Source: Mesocentrotus franciscanus
Taxonomy: Eukaryota > Echinodermata > Echinoidea > Camarodonta > Strongylocentrotidae
Direction of reading: 5' to 3'
DNA length: 64,000 bases
NCBI GenBank assembly: GCA_037976565.1
Contig: CP137674.1
Location: 6,429,789 to 6,493,788, forward strand
Shown here piece by piece: positions 32,310 to 44,700 of the stretch (its first letter is position 1; each line of letters starts with the position of its first letter). The notes beneath the pieces were generated by a model. It saw only the letters and a program-made list of their open reading frames with translations. It was not told the DNA's origin and did no database searches. Both the position numbers and the translations under genes were made by a program.

Positions 32310-32992
32310 CACTGTTCGTCATAAAGGTGGAATAATTTTTTAAACCCCAATTTATGGAATGATTTTGACAATAAAATGATTTATTCCTAATAGATCTAGA
32401 TAATAGTATACATTTTCAGATTTTATTGAATAATAATGTGCGAGTGTTTGTTTTGCGTGACTGCTAAAGCATGTGTATGCTACTATATGCTTATCAAAGA
32501 GGGGACCTACGTCCTCAAGTCATAACTGACAGTAATGAGGATTAATGCCTCACAAAAGGGCACTAATATAGCACATCGACACGGTTTTCATCCTGGGGGC
32601 CTCACAGTTACGAGGCCATTGCTTTGCCACTGAATCATGACTGTACGCAACGGGGGCTAGAGTAGGGGGCAGCCCCTACAAATAAATAAAAAAACACAAA
32701 GAAAATGCAATAAATTATCAATAATTCATTGCATTTTAACAGGAAAAATTCCTCTGTTCAGCCATGCATCATGGTTCAATTAAGGCATGGCCACACAGAG
32801 GATTTTTTTGTATTGGGGACCGGGGGGAAATGCAATATGAATTATTAATAATTTATTGCATTTTATTCTTTATTATTCAATAAAATTTGAGAATGTATAC
32901 TATTATCTAGATCTATTAGGAATAAATCATTGTCAAAATCATTCCATAAATTGGGGTAAAACAAAATTATGCCACCTTTGTGACCAACAGTG
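32310..32992. mobile_element. Tc1/mariner-like element with about 125-bp terminal inverted repeats
   Basis: Starts CACTGTTCGTCATAAAGGTG and ends with the reverse complement of CACTGTTGGTCACAAAGGTG, with TA on both sides. The arms stay similar for about 125 bases, through TCCTAATAGATCTAGATAAT. A second inverted pair of TGCAATAAATTATCAATAAT type lies inside (about 32705-32865). There is no transposase frame. Confidence 0.85.
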
Positions 32993-33059
32993 TATATATA
33001 CATACATGTATTATGTATATAATAAAAGGGGTGATCAATAATCTTCCCGATATTTTTCC

Positions 33060-33340
33060 TCTAGATTTCCGTTTCCCGCGGGAATCCCATCCAACCTCCC
33101 AATCCCAGAAACCCTAACAACGCCTTTGTTATGTTTTCTCACCCACTCATCCCCCTCCCCCACCTCGATCCTCCCCTTCTCCCCGGCCTCCCCGGCCCGT
33201 TCCCAGATCCGCCATCTCTTCCATTTTTTCGTCCGTTCTTTTTAGTCTCTTAGGCGGATTCATCAGACTCAATTTCTCGCGTATCTCGAGATTTCTTCGA
33301 TGAATTAACTGATCGACTGACGACTCAACGGCAGCGACAG
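33060..33340 (+). promoter_or_regulatory. DCAF15 promoter region with E2F-like palindrome and YY1-like site
   Basis: TTTCCCGCGGGAA (33072-33084) contains the E2F core TTTCCCGC on both strands. CCGCCATCTCTTCC (33209-33222) is, on the minus strand, close to AAGATGGCGG of YY1. The block is C-rich and TATA-less. Function is inferred from position upstream of the first coding exon. Confidence 0.45.
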
Positions 33341-33602
33341 AGCTTTTGTGGTCCTATTTCAGCAAGAAATATGAATTTTACATTAAAAGGCATATCCTTT
33401 CGATTACAAGAAGCATGCGAAAGGTATAATTCTTAGATTTGTACATGGGATGTGCGCAGAAAGCAGTCTGGATACCTAAACAAATACGTTTCTATATCGA
33501 CTTTTGGAAACCGCTCAGTGAACAGGGAAGAGCCCGAGCGGGAATTGTCCGACTTCTACGCCAGAAGGTGCGGCTTGTGCCCACCAACGTCACGCCGAAG
33601 GG

Positions 33603-33713
33603 ATGTCGCAGAAAATGACAGGCCGCAAAGTGAAAGGTTTTCCATGTTTGACGAACACACGGAAAGCAGTTCGACCGTCTTTCAATGTTACACAAAGGCT
33701 ACGTATGCGAGAG
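33603..33713 (+). CDS. DCAF15: DCAF15 exon 1 (predicted start)
   Basis: ATG at 33603 opens a basic 37-codon stretch, MSQKMTGRKVKGFP to VTQRLRMRE, ending GAG|GTATAA in phase 0, which joins exon 2. An in-frame TGA lies upstream near 33520. Human DCAF15 also has a basic N-terminus with little sequence conservation, so the choice rests on phase and openness. A rival first exon ends at 33423 (AAAG|GTATAA, also phase 0) and would give only MRK before exon 2. Confidence 0.5.
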
Positions 33714-35710
33714 GTATAACTTCTATTTATGGTTTTGTTTGATGAGAAGGAGAGTTAAACATGTGTAAAAGTTAGATTTAGAAAGCCAACTGGTCGTTGT
33801 CATGACTCATGATGGAGTCATGTTTATCATTTATTATTTAATTTATCATGCATGTTTATTGTTATGTTAACATTGGGTAGGGTCTATAGAATTAGAATTC
33901 TTGTAGGGTCTAATTGTAAAAATGTAAGGTCAAGGACAGTGATATTCTGAGATTTTTATTTCGGATAAAATCTGAAATCTTGTCTAGATTTCTCTAGACC
34001 TAGGAATCGGAGTAGGAGACTAGGACTAGGAACACTAATCAGATTCAGAATGCAGGGGCCCGTTTCTCGAAACCAACGACAAGACAGTCATAACTTTATC
34101 CGCCAACTACGGAGATGTCTCTGATCTTCCTAAACCGTTTCACGAAGAGCTTACTAGCTAGACATCTCGTGAAATTGATACTATCGGCGATAAGAGGAGC
34201 CAAGACATAGCCTTTATAGTCGCAATTCCACCGGATTAAAAAAAATTAATTTTAGGGAAACTGCAATTATTTAAATAAATTAGGACTAAAACAGATTGAA
34301 AATGGTACCAGGGAATAAGAGATGCAATATACTTCAAAATTTGAGTAGATTATACCATAGAAATACTTTTAAAATATAATTGTGAGTATTTCATTTCATA
34401 ACCGGTGAATCAGTTTCGTTTTTGAAATGGGTACCCCCCGGATATTTTCATTTGATAGTTTATAGAAATACACCCTTAAATTATTCTTAGTAAAAATATG
34501 ATGTTATGAAAGTTTTGTCCAATGTTTTAGGTGACAGCACTGTAATTGAAATTACTAAACTTCAACATTCCAGACGTTAAAACACATGTTTTAAACTATT
34601 CAGTTTACACATTTGAAGATAGAATTTATCTCGAAATTAATATGGATCTGAAAACTAGAGAATACACTTCTGACTATGGCTTGCCTGCCGTGGCAGATTA
34701 CCCATCCATTCGAGGATTTTACAATGTGGAAATAAACGCGTATAATCAGTTTAGTTAAGTGGTAAAAGCCTTAGATATAAACATGGGATATTTTCATAAG
34801 ACTTTCAAATATAAAAAATGATAAAAAGTGAATGTGTAGAAAGATCATAGCTGGAGAATTTCTTGTCCTTTTTGCCAGCCATAATCTACCCAATAAACGA
34901 CATGTGATGGCGCTGCCCATCGACTAAAAAGTTATGACAGAGATATGACGGTGTCAGAGGTGTCATAACTACTTAGTCAAGATGTTGTCCTTGATCTTGG
35001 CAGAGAGGGCTTCGTGAAACATGTAGCGGACAAGTAGCTTACTAACGCTGATTTAGTGACAAGTTAGACTTATGACGGTTTCGAGAAACGGGCCCCTGGG
35101 GCCTGTTTCTCGTCATAAGTCTAACTTCTTGACTATCCCATTGAAACGCGTGTTAATTCTATAATACACGTTTCAATGGGATAGTCCAGAAGTTAGACTT
35201 ATGACGGTTTCGAGAAACGGGCCCCTGATAAATAGGGTCTAGGCCTAGATCTAGTCTCTACTACTCTAGATATCTATCTAGAATCTAGTCTAGTCACTGT
35301 CTAGATCTTCTGCGCATGCGCGGTCTCAATTTTCCATTCTTTACAGAGTTTGTTTTTATTTTTCCCCAAGCATAATAATATAATGTTTAGATCAGACTCC
35401 TTGTAGGCTCTATAATATGATGATGAACGATTGTTGATTAATATTATATCATGTAGGCTATTTGTGTATGCTGATTAACTTGGCAACTTTAAATTTTTCA
35501 TTGACCCCCCAAAAGGCACGAATCTACGTTGTTAAATGTAGAATTCTAATTTCTGGTACTACTACTACTACATGTAGTTCTAGAGTCTAGTAGTAGTTTA
35601 TTTGGGTAGTCTGGCATCTACATTTACATACATGTACCCCTCCCTCTCTCTTCTTCTTCTACTAGTATGATGATACTCAGTAGGACCCAGGCATAAGTGA
35701 GGATGTAATG

Positions 35711-35749
<39 letters not shown>

Positions 35750-38700
35750 ATTCATTGCCTTCTCACTCTACTGGTATTAATATTAGTTTTCTCCATTTTA
35801 CATCAGTTCTCTGTATCTTTTTCCATTTCATGTCAAATACTTTTGTGGGCTTTTAATTATCAAGTTTATGCTTACTTACATGTAAATATCCCCTGTACGT
35901 GCATGTGACTTTATTTTAGAAGAGCATGAGTCTTCTATAACCTGTAGTTGCCTGTAGTTACCTGTCTTCACGGGCTCTAATTTAAGACGTGCAAGTAGTC
36001 CTATAATGCCCACCTTCTTTCATTCAAAAACCACTGCATGTGATATGGTGTCATAATTTGCAGATATCAATCTTAACATAGAATGCAGATAGCTTTGCTG
36101 TCTGCTTACATGTCATACTTTAATCATGTACATAACAGGTAATGTATGTACAGTGTATGTATGTTGTAGGCCTATGTGCTAATGCAAAATTTGATCTGAC
36201 TTGTAAACGAATTGTACATGTAGTGATGTCATTATGCAGAAATAATAATAAATGAAATAAAAAGTATATTAATAGCTTCATAAATAGATAAATGAATAGT
36301 AGATCTGTGTCCTAATGTTAGGCTATGCCACATTGTATAAATATCCGGACACTTGACAAAAATAAAGTCTTCCCTTTTGCCTTTGTATTGGTTAATCTCC
36401 TCTGGGATAATTTATTTATGTGAACTCTGTAATTGATACATTTAACTTTGCATTATATCTCCTGTTCAGCTGAGGGGATGTTTACAGCCAACCAGACAAA
36501 CTTACCCAGTATGCAGGTCCCTCTTTGGTAAGATCCCTGGGCGTCTTGGCATCCCACTCAAGGCCATCATCGACGATCGCTTTCTAACTGAGGAAGGGTG
36601 AGTTAATTACTTTACAGAACTAATACGCTTTCAAGGAAATTCCTTTTGCAACCTTTGTAGTTCTGCAGGTATTACGTTGATATCCGAATTCACGCCTTTT
36701 TACTTTTTTCTTATTTTCAGTAGTACCTGTATACTGTACATGTATTATATTCAGGAAAAGAGGCTTTTACCTCTCTGTATAATATGATGCATATGAATCA
36801 TTTCACCCTTAACACATTTTTCTGTTTAATTAGACAAGTTCAAATATTTTGTTAGCCTATTGGCATATCTCTCTGCCATAGTTTCCATTACTCTCTCATT
36901 TTTATATTCATTAATGACATTGTTCTTGTGCTTTGCAGGCATGTTTTCTTGGGGTTTAGCAAAGATGGTAACTTTGTCCTCTCCTACACACTCAATGTGG
37001 ACACCGATGATCACACAGCATTTCCTGTGTATATCTATCAGCTGCATTGGTGGAGATTCAACCATTACCAAGCCATGGAAAAGGTTTGTGACTCTCCCAT
37101 TAGGCCTACAAAAAAAAGATGTTGTATTGCCCTTTAGACGCCAGAACCTGGGCCGGTCGGTCAGATTTCTTTCTCCTTTTTAAAAACTTTCTTTCTTCTC
37201 TCCCCTCAAAACAGCAACCGTCGCCCAAAAAACTCAAAACCGGGAACGTCGCCCAAATCTCGCTGGTTTCTAGCTGGTGCAATGCATGGTATATACATGT
37301 ACACGAGGGCAGAAGACGAGTGAGAATTTGGGAATAATTTGATGACTTCATGCATTTATATCCCATTTAAACAAACAGAATACATATTTTTTTTATTCAT
37401 TAAACATTTTTTTCTCAAAAAAATGGTTAAAATTTTTTTTTTAATTAAAAAGCAGACCGTAGATTCTAAAAATTTTGGGTCAGTCCCAAAGGACAATACA
37501 ACATCATTTTTTTAACACCATAGGCAACTGTATTTAGTCTAGCAAAATGGAGTGGGACATAAAAACATGGCTTTTTAAGCAAAGGATCACGTAAAGTGGA
37601 CATGTAATAATAATAATAGCTATATTTACATGTATATTGCACCCACATCCATCCAGGGCATGCACGAGGTGTCAACAAAGAAGTTTTATTACCCTGACCT
37701 TATCCCAGCTGCCCTAAGGTGCTGGAAATACTCAAGGAATTACTGGCTACCATATACCCATTAAATATACGTGGATGGAGAATTATGGCAAATTTATGTA
37801 GATTAATGTCTTGCCAAAAGACACAAGTGCATAGGGCTGGGACTTTAAACAGTTAACAATTTGATCCATAGTACAGCAATGTATCTACTAGATGACAACA
37901 ATGTTATGGCCTTGTATAGGATCTTTCTACCCCCAGGAAGGCAACATTAATGGTCAAATTCCTATATTAAGTGCATGTCTACTGCAGCTTCAATGTACAG
38001 TAGATCCAGATAGTCAAGACAGTTAAGACTTGACTGAAAGTTAGCTGGATTTGATCATCCTTTTCATATCATAATGAAATAAAGAATTTGAAAATAATTT
38101 AAATAAGAATGTCATTTACCAATATTGTATTGTTTGCCATAAAGCCTCTGACTGATGTAGTGATTTCTTTTTTTTAAGTGATTGACCCTTTTCATGATTA
38201 ATACAATTATTTTTTCTGTCAGTGAAATGCTCCCCATTCTAACACTTAACCTCCTTTTTGTAAGGTATCATGTCAAAGGTATTATTACAAAGAATTCTTC
38301 TTTGAGATACATGTGTGGTTCTTTATTATAGCAAATTCTTCTTAATCCTTGTATGACAATTGGAGTTTTCTATGATTTCTTTCTTTGTAAGGTTTCTGAA
38401 GTCGGACTGTTTGGTGAGGAAGAAATTCAACAAGATCTGTACATCGCCATCTGTAGTTGGCCCAGTGATAGTACTAAAGTCATGGTGTATGGGTGGTAAG
38501 TCATGGCCTCACCCTGTTGCAGCACTATGGGGGGCACACAGGGGCAACGGTCCAGCATAATAATAAAAGTGGGTTCTTGTATAGCGCTCATGTCTGTCAG
38601 ACTTGACATTTCTGGCACTATTATTACCCTGGCTTTAGCATGGCTGCTCTTACTGCACTGTAGCATTTTAAGGAATTAATTCCTGCCTGGTATCCATTTA

Positions 38701-41700
38701 CCTCACCTGGGTAGAGTGTGGCAAATGAAGATTAATGTCTTGCCAAAGGATGTTAGTGATGTGGCAGGTATTCGAACCCTGTACCCAGTCCAGAGACTTA
38801 TCCACTAGACCACAACACCTCTAATGAAAGTATATTTAAAAGGTACCTACAGTATTACATATTAAATATTCTATATCAGTAGGAGATTTGAAATCGCCCC
38901 CCGCCCCCTCCCCAAGCAAAAAGACAACACACACACACGCACACACACAACTAGCTACATGTATATTAGGCATTCAAATGATTAAAAATCTGAGAACAAA
39001 AGGGGGAAATGATTATTATATCATCAATGACCATGCAGACGTTAAATGTTAGTTAACTTCCCTGCTTTTGCTTATATCTGCATTTGAGTATGTCAACTCG
39101 TCTCCTCTTGAGTTGCTTTCAATTATATTTAGAGTAAAATTTAGGTGTTAAAACTTAGTATCTCTTCACAATGGTATTTAACAAATGTGAAATTATGAAT
39201 ACCGAAAATATACTTATATAGAACCTCAAATTGATGACCATGATCCACACTGGGTATTGCCTTTGCTTGTAGTTAGTTTATGGTCTAGGGTTGAATGGCA
39301 CGTGCTTTGGTGACAGTTGCACTGCGGGCAATTTTCCACACTATCTAAAGTCATAAATTCAGCCCTGGACAATAGACGATACCGAACTCCAACCCTTATG
39401 CTAATTGTGTTTGATTGGTGGAATAAAGCCCAGATCAAATGTTGGTGTAGCATGCCTCAAAAATTCCATCCTAAATGTATAGTCCATCCTCATCTCCCAT
39501 TCCAATTTCCTATTTTTGTTTTACTCCAGTTCTACCTCATCAAAGCCACTTTTAGATGAGGAGAAGCAGCTGTGTTATGTAACCATTACTGCAGTGCCAT
39601 CTACGGAGCCATGTCCCAACTGCCTTCACCTCAAGTACACATCTGATATGGCCACAGGTTTGTCCTCAGGTAATACCATGTATGATTACAGTTGATAAAT
39701 CATGCACCTAGCTTCGGCAAAAGGGCGGATTGAATGAGCTCAAAACAGATATATGTTTGAACATTTCAAGAAAATGTATTCCAAATGTCTTTATTTGGCT
39801 ACATCTGTGCAAACCATCGCAGTCCATACATGATCCAAATCGTTAACAATGATGCTCTTACTTGCCCCCTTGCTACCACCTCTGACACCACCCCCTCAAT
39901 ACCTGAGGGGTAGTTACCTGAGGGGTAACTGTCCTAGGACATCGTTATCCTCATGTGAACATACACCTATGCAAGAATTAAAGGAAACATTTTTTTTTTT
40001 TTTTAAATACCATTATGCCATTAGTAGCATCACAAATGTTAGCGACTAAAACTTTTGAATATCCAGAATGACTTTATCGGAAAGAAGGCTTCTAATTAAG
40101 CACAAATCTGAGAAGCTTTTGGATGGCCTAATAAACACTAAACATGCATATTTAGAAGGAATAGTTTACTGGCTGGACATAAGTGAATCTGCCAATTAAA
40201 ATCGGGCGGTTCTTTCAAGTCGTAAGGGGGCAATTCAAGGGCTTTCGATATCTTTAAGATTTTGTAGTACATGTGATATTGCTTATTTGCTTTATGCCTG
40301 TTCCTATTACTGTTTTACTACAGGTTTCAACCCAGGTTGGTTGCCTCCAGAATTCCAGGAGGAGCTTCCTACTCCTGCAGCCCCTACGTGTTTGAAGCAT
40401 GGCTTCGCGGTCCACACCAAATATGAACTTGCCCCACCCTTTCCGTCCTTCTCCCCGAAACACAGCCTTTCCAAGGACGGGGTCACAGTACTCAACACAG
40501 GTTATTCCATCATAGCCCTCGCTGTCAGCTTGGGCAAAGGATCACCTTGCAGCAGCCTCTACTCTCCAGGCAACAGCTCAGCCAGGTCCTTCGCGACACG
40601 TGCTTCTGATGTCGGCTCAATGCGCGGCGGGGGCAGCCGCTGCAGGGACTGGTTGCACTCCTCCTCCACCAATTCTCAGGGATTTGCTCCAGGAGACGAG
40701 CGCAACGGCTCGGACAGGAGACACGAAATCAGTACAGTGCCTATTTATTCGCAGTCTTCCAGCGCCATCACCGACTTCTGCAACTTTGGTATCAATGAGG
40801 AGAGCTCGGACTCGGAAGACCTCCTCCTGGGCATACGTCTTGCGAGTGGTCTTCAAGCTCCTCGGAGTACATCACCTTCAGTCATCAGTTCAAGAGACTT
40901 TCTGGACATCCTCGATGAGGAGGAATTCGAAGGAGCAGACCTCTGTGAGTTCGCGAAACAAACCAAAGTACTTCAAGGACATTCAGGAAAAAGCCCGTTC
41001 AGTCCTTCCTCTCAGGAACCTAATGCAAGAACAGTCGACCTCTCGGCTACACAAGAAACGGACTGTGACAGTACATCATCAGCCGATGTCGACAACACTG
41101 ACAGCAGCAGACTACCAAAGACCACTGTGCCACACAAGGATAGCACACATTCCAAAGTTTCAGACTCTTGCAGTGTACGGTTATCCGTTGCGCAGTGCGC
41201 ATCTAACAGAACTCTTGTGGCTTCTCCTGATCATGAAGCCTCTACTTCATCTGAAAAGCTTGTCTCTCCTAGTGACCATACCAAAACTGTGCAATCCAAG
41301 AGTGCTTCTAATCCTTCAGAGATTTGCATCACTTTAACCTCGTCTTCTACAACGGCAATCCCGAAGATAGGAAATCCCAACCCTTTGCAGGGAAGTCCTA
41401 GGCATGTCCCTCACTCGTATAGTTTGGACCCAGAATCCAGGTACATGTACATTTTGGTAGTTATTTGTACATTTTTAACCATTACCTGCTCATGCAATGA
41501 AATGTGAAGAAAGGTGCTGAAAACGATTTTCATTTGTATTGAAAATAATTGTGTAGTTTCAGAAATAACTATTGTTAGGCACATTTTGGGAAACTGATGT
41601 GAAATGTTTAAAAAAGGGATGCTGTCATAAACTTGGGAAAAGGGGGAAAGGAAATTATCCTTAAAAGTGAAGCAACACTCGGGAATTGATAATCGTGATT

Positions 41701-44700
41701 TGTATTTCAAAATTCAGTCATGTCATGAAAAATGCAGTATCAGAAAGACATACAGAATATGTCAGATACAATTGCCTGAACAACAATCTGTCAATAATTT
41801 GCATTCTTGAAGATTCTTACTTTGTTATGATACACTTGTAATATGATATTCACCATATCGTCTCAAGAATCCACATGGGATCACAATGTTTTGTCATAAA
41901 ACTTGTTAGCAATAACAAGTTACAATAATTGATACAAACTACTAAAGTTGTTGCATTTGATCAACTGTGCGTAAAGTTGTAGGCTTGTGACAGTAATACC
42001 TTCCTCATAACATGAACATGCTCTGTGTTCTTCATCAGGTACCATCATCAGATTGCGGACAGTAGTTCCAAGCACATGGCAGGTCTGTACGATACACATC
42101 TAGCATGCCATGGACTCTCACCTCATAGTCTAGAGAGTGATGACTTCAGCCCTCCTACCAGTAACTGCCCTACACCAAGCCGATGGAGCCAAAACCCAGT
42201 ATGTCGGTAAGACTCATGGATTGCTCCATTTTTCTAGCATTTTCCCAAAATAGGGTATTTAAATGTAATCATTATTTATGTCATAGAAAAAAGAATGATT
42301 ATGAACTAAAATGTAGATTCATTTTTGTTAAAAGGAAAGGGGACTAAACATTCCTTGTTTGCCAGGTAATAAAACAAATTAAGAAATTGTTGGCAAATAT
42401 TTTTTTTAAAGTGTTATCACCCCTGCCCATTGTAGTAAAGTTTGTTGCATATTGTACTGAAAATATTTGATGAAATGCTATTGAAGATTAGTTGTGGAGC
42501 TCCATAGACTCAATTGAATAATTATATTTACAATCAAATGTTAACCCATTTAAAGAAAAAAATAACTTTGCATAACACACAATTTGTATAGTCCTGAGCC
42601 CGAGTTATGTACATTTAACAGCTTAATTGTATACCTTGGGAGGGCAAAGGAAGGTTTTTAGTTATATCAACAAGTACTCAATTTGATCATAAGTAGTTAT
42701 CATCCATTTTGCTTTTTTTTTTTAGAGCCAGAAGGGCACTAAATCACATCATTTTGCTCAGAGTTAATGCCACTCTAGCTCCAAACAGATAAAATACTGA
42801 TCTCTGACTTATATCTCTTCCATTGTCGTACAGGCACAGCCGCCTGCCTTGTGACAACTGGAGCACCTGCAGCTCCATCTCCTTCCATCGTCTCAACGAG
42901 GTAAACGACAAGGACGAGATCGGCAGCGAGATTGACCACACCTGCCCATACCACCATGGTATTTTTGACCACTACTCCCAGGTTAGCGGTCGTAGCACCA
43001 TCAGAGAATGCACCTGCAAGCTCCAGAGGTTCACCTACTCCGTCCGTCGCTACATGGAGCGGTTGTTCCCGATAGAGGAACCCATAGAAAGTGATAGTAA
43101 GTTAGAAACAAGAATCATGAATCGCACATAGATGCTGTGGCTGTTTCTCAATCAGGACAGTCACAATTATGTTTTTTGCAAATTACATTGCTCTACTAAT
43201 ACTTTTTTTGGCAAAACTATGGAAATTAATTTTTCCAAAGCACTTCAACACAACTGTGATTTGCACCATAAAAAAAAGCGTAATTATTATCTTCATATTT
43301 TTATGGAATAATTTTTTTATTTTTTATTTATTGTGGTATAAAAAAAACATTGTACATGGCAGCCTAGTGGCTGAATTGAATACAATTTACATTAGTAATA
43401 ACAGTAGAATACTGCACAAAAGACAATAGTATTAAAAGTCATTAAAAATAGTACATTCATAACAAAACAATAGGTACACCTTATTCGAAGAGTATTGATG
43501 GTGGGATAACAGAAGTGGGTAATGGATGTGAACAAAATAAAGGTTTTATGATATTCATAGGAAGAATATACTGTATTGTTGAATAGAGTAAAGAAAAGTA
43601 TGAACAGTGCTAAAAGAAATAATCTATTTTGCATGCTTCACAGTACAGTAGGCCTATTGTCCCATGGGTGCAAGGTACATGTACATGTATGGAGAACAAA
43701 AGGGACATATAATTCACCTAAGTTGAATGGAGAGTGAAATTATAGTTTCACTTTCCATTATTGGCAGATAGTGATGATGTGTAATGCAATATTGAGATTC
43801 ATAGAATCCATATAAAAAAAAACATGTATCTTCAGTATATAATTTAACATTTTTTATTTAAGCACATCTAAAAGCTAGCAATTTAATTTAATTGACGTAT
43901 ATGCTTAGCATTTAAGAATGAGAGATCTGTTTAGCAATCAATTTGTCATTACATTATTCCATTTCTGAATTGAGTAACCTCACAATGAAGGGCAGTGCGC
44001 TCTTTCTATAGCGCTCATTTTTGCATTTGATTTCTGAATAGTGATTAGCGTTGCGCAAGTTACGGGAAGTGCAAGAAGCTCGAGTAGGAGGGAGCCAGTG
44101 ATGGAATGGGGTCGTTTCCTTTGTGAGGTTACTCGCAAATTTCAGTGTCAACTTTTCCCTCCTCTCCTCCAGAGTGGGAAGATCAAGAACAGTGAGGGCA
44201 TCATCGTAACTCGTGTATCTTTGGCCAAGCATGAGGCGACACGCTCATTTTTGAATTCTCTCTATGAGTTTCTTGTCTGCCTGAGTCAAGCCTGTCCATA
44301 ATAGTCCATTATATGAGTTTGAAGGGAAGTGTGTTTTCTTGGGCGTTCTGTATTAATTACATTGTTTTGCTCTGAGCTGAAATGTTGAAGAGGTTTTGTC
44401 GCTATCATCTCAAGAGAGGAGTAGTAATTAGAAATAAAAAGTTTTGGAATGATACTTAATTGCTACTATGAGGATTTTAGTGATTTGTCTACCAACCCCT
44501 TGATATGTAAGGAGAAGACTTAGGCTGTGTGATATACACCTTTTCTTGGAGACAATATAATAGTAACTGGTTAATGGTGTTTGTGTGTATGGCCTAAAAT
44601 GCTCTGATACAATGTCATTGTAAGTTATGATAATGAATGTCTCTGTTATTTGTTCTCTTCTTGTGACAGGCTTTGAATACCATAGTATGCTACCATTGAC

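Noticed and set aside
40600..41337. 245-codon frame
   Set aside because: Alternative frame of DCAF15 exon 6; the true frame is fixed by conserved residues and both splice phases.
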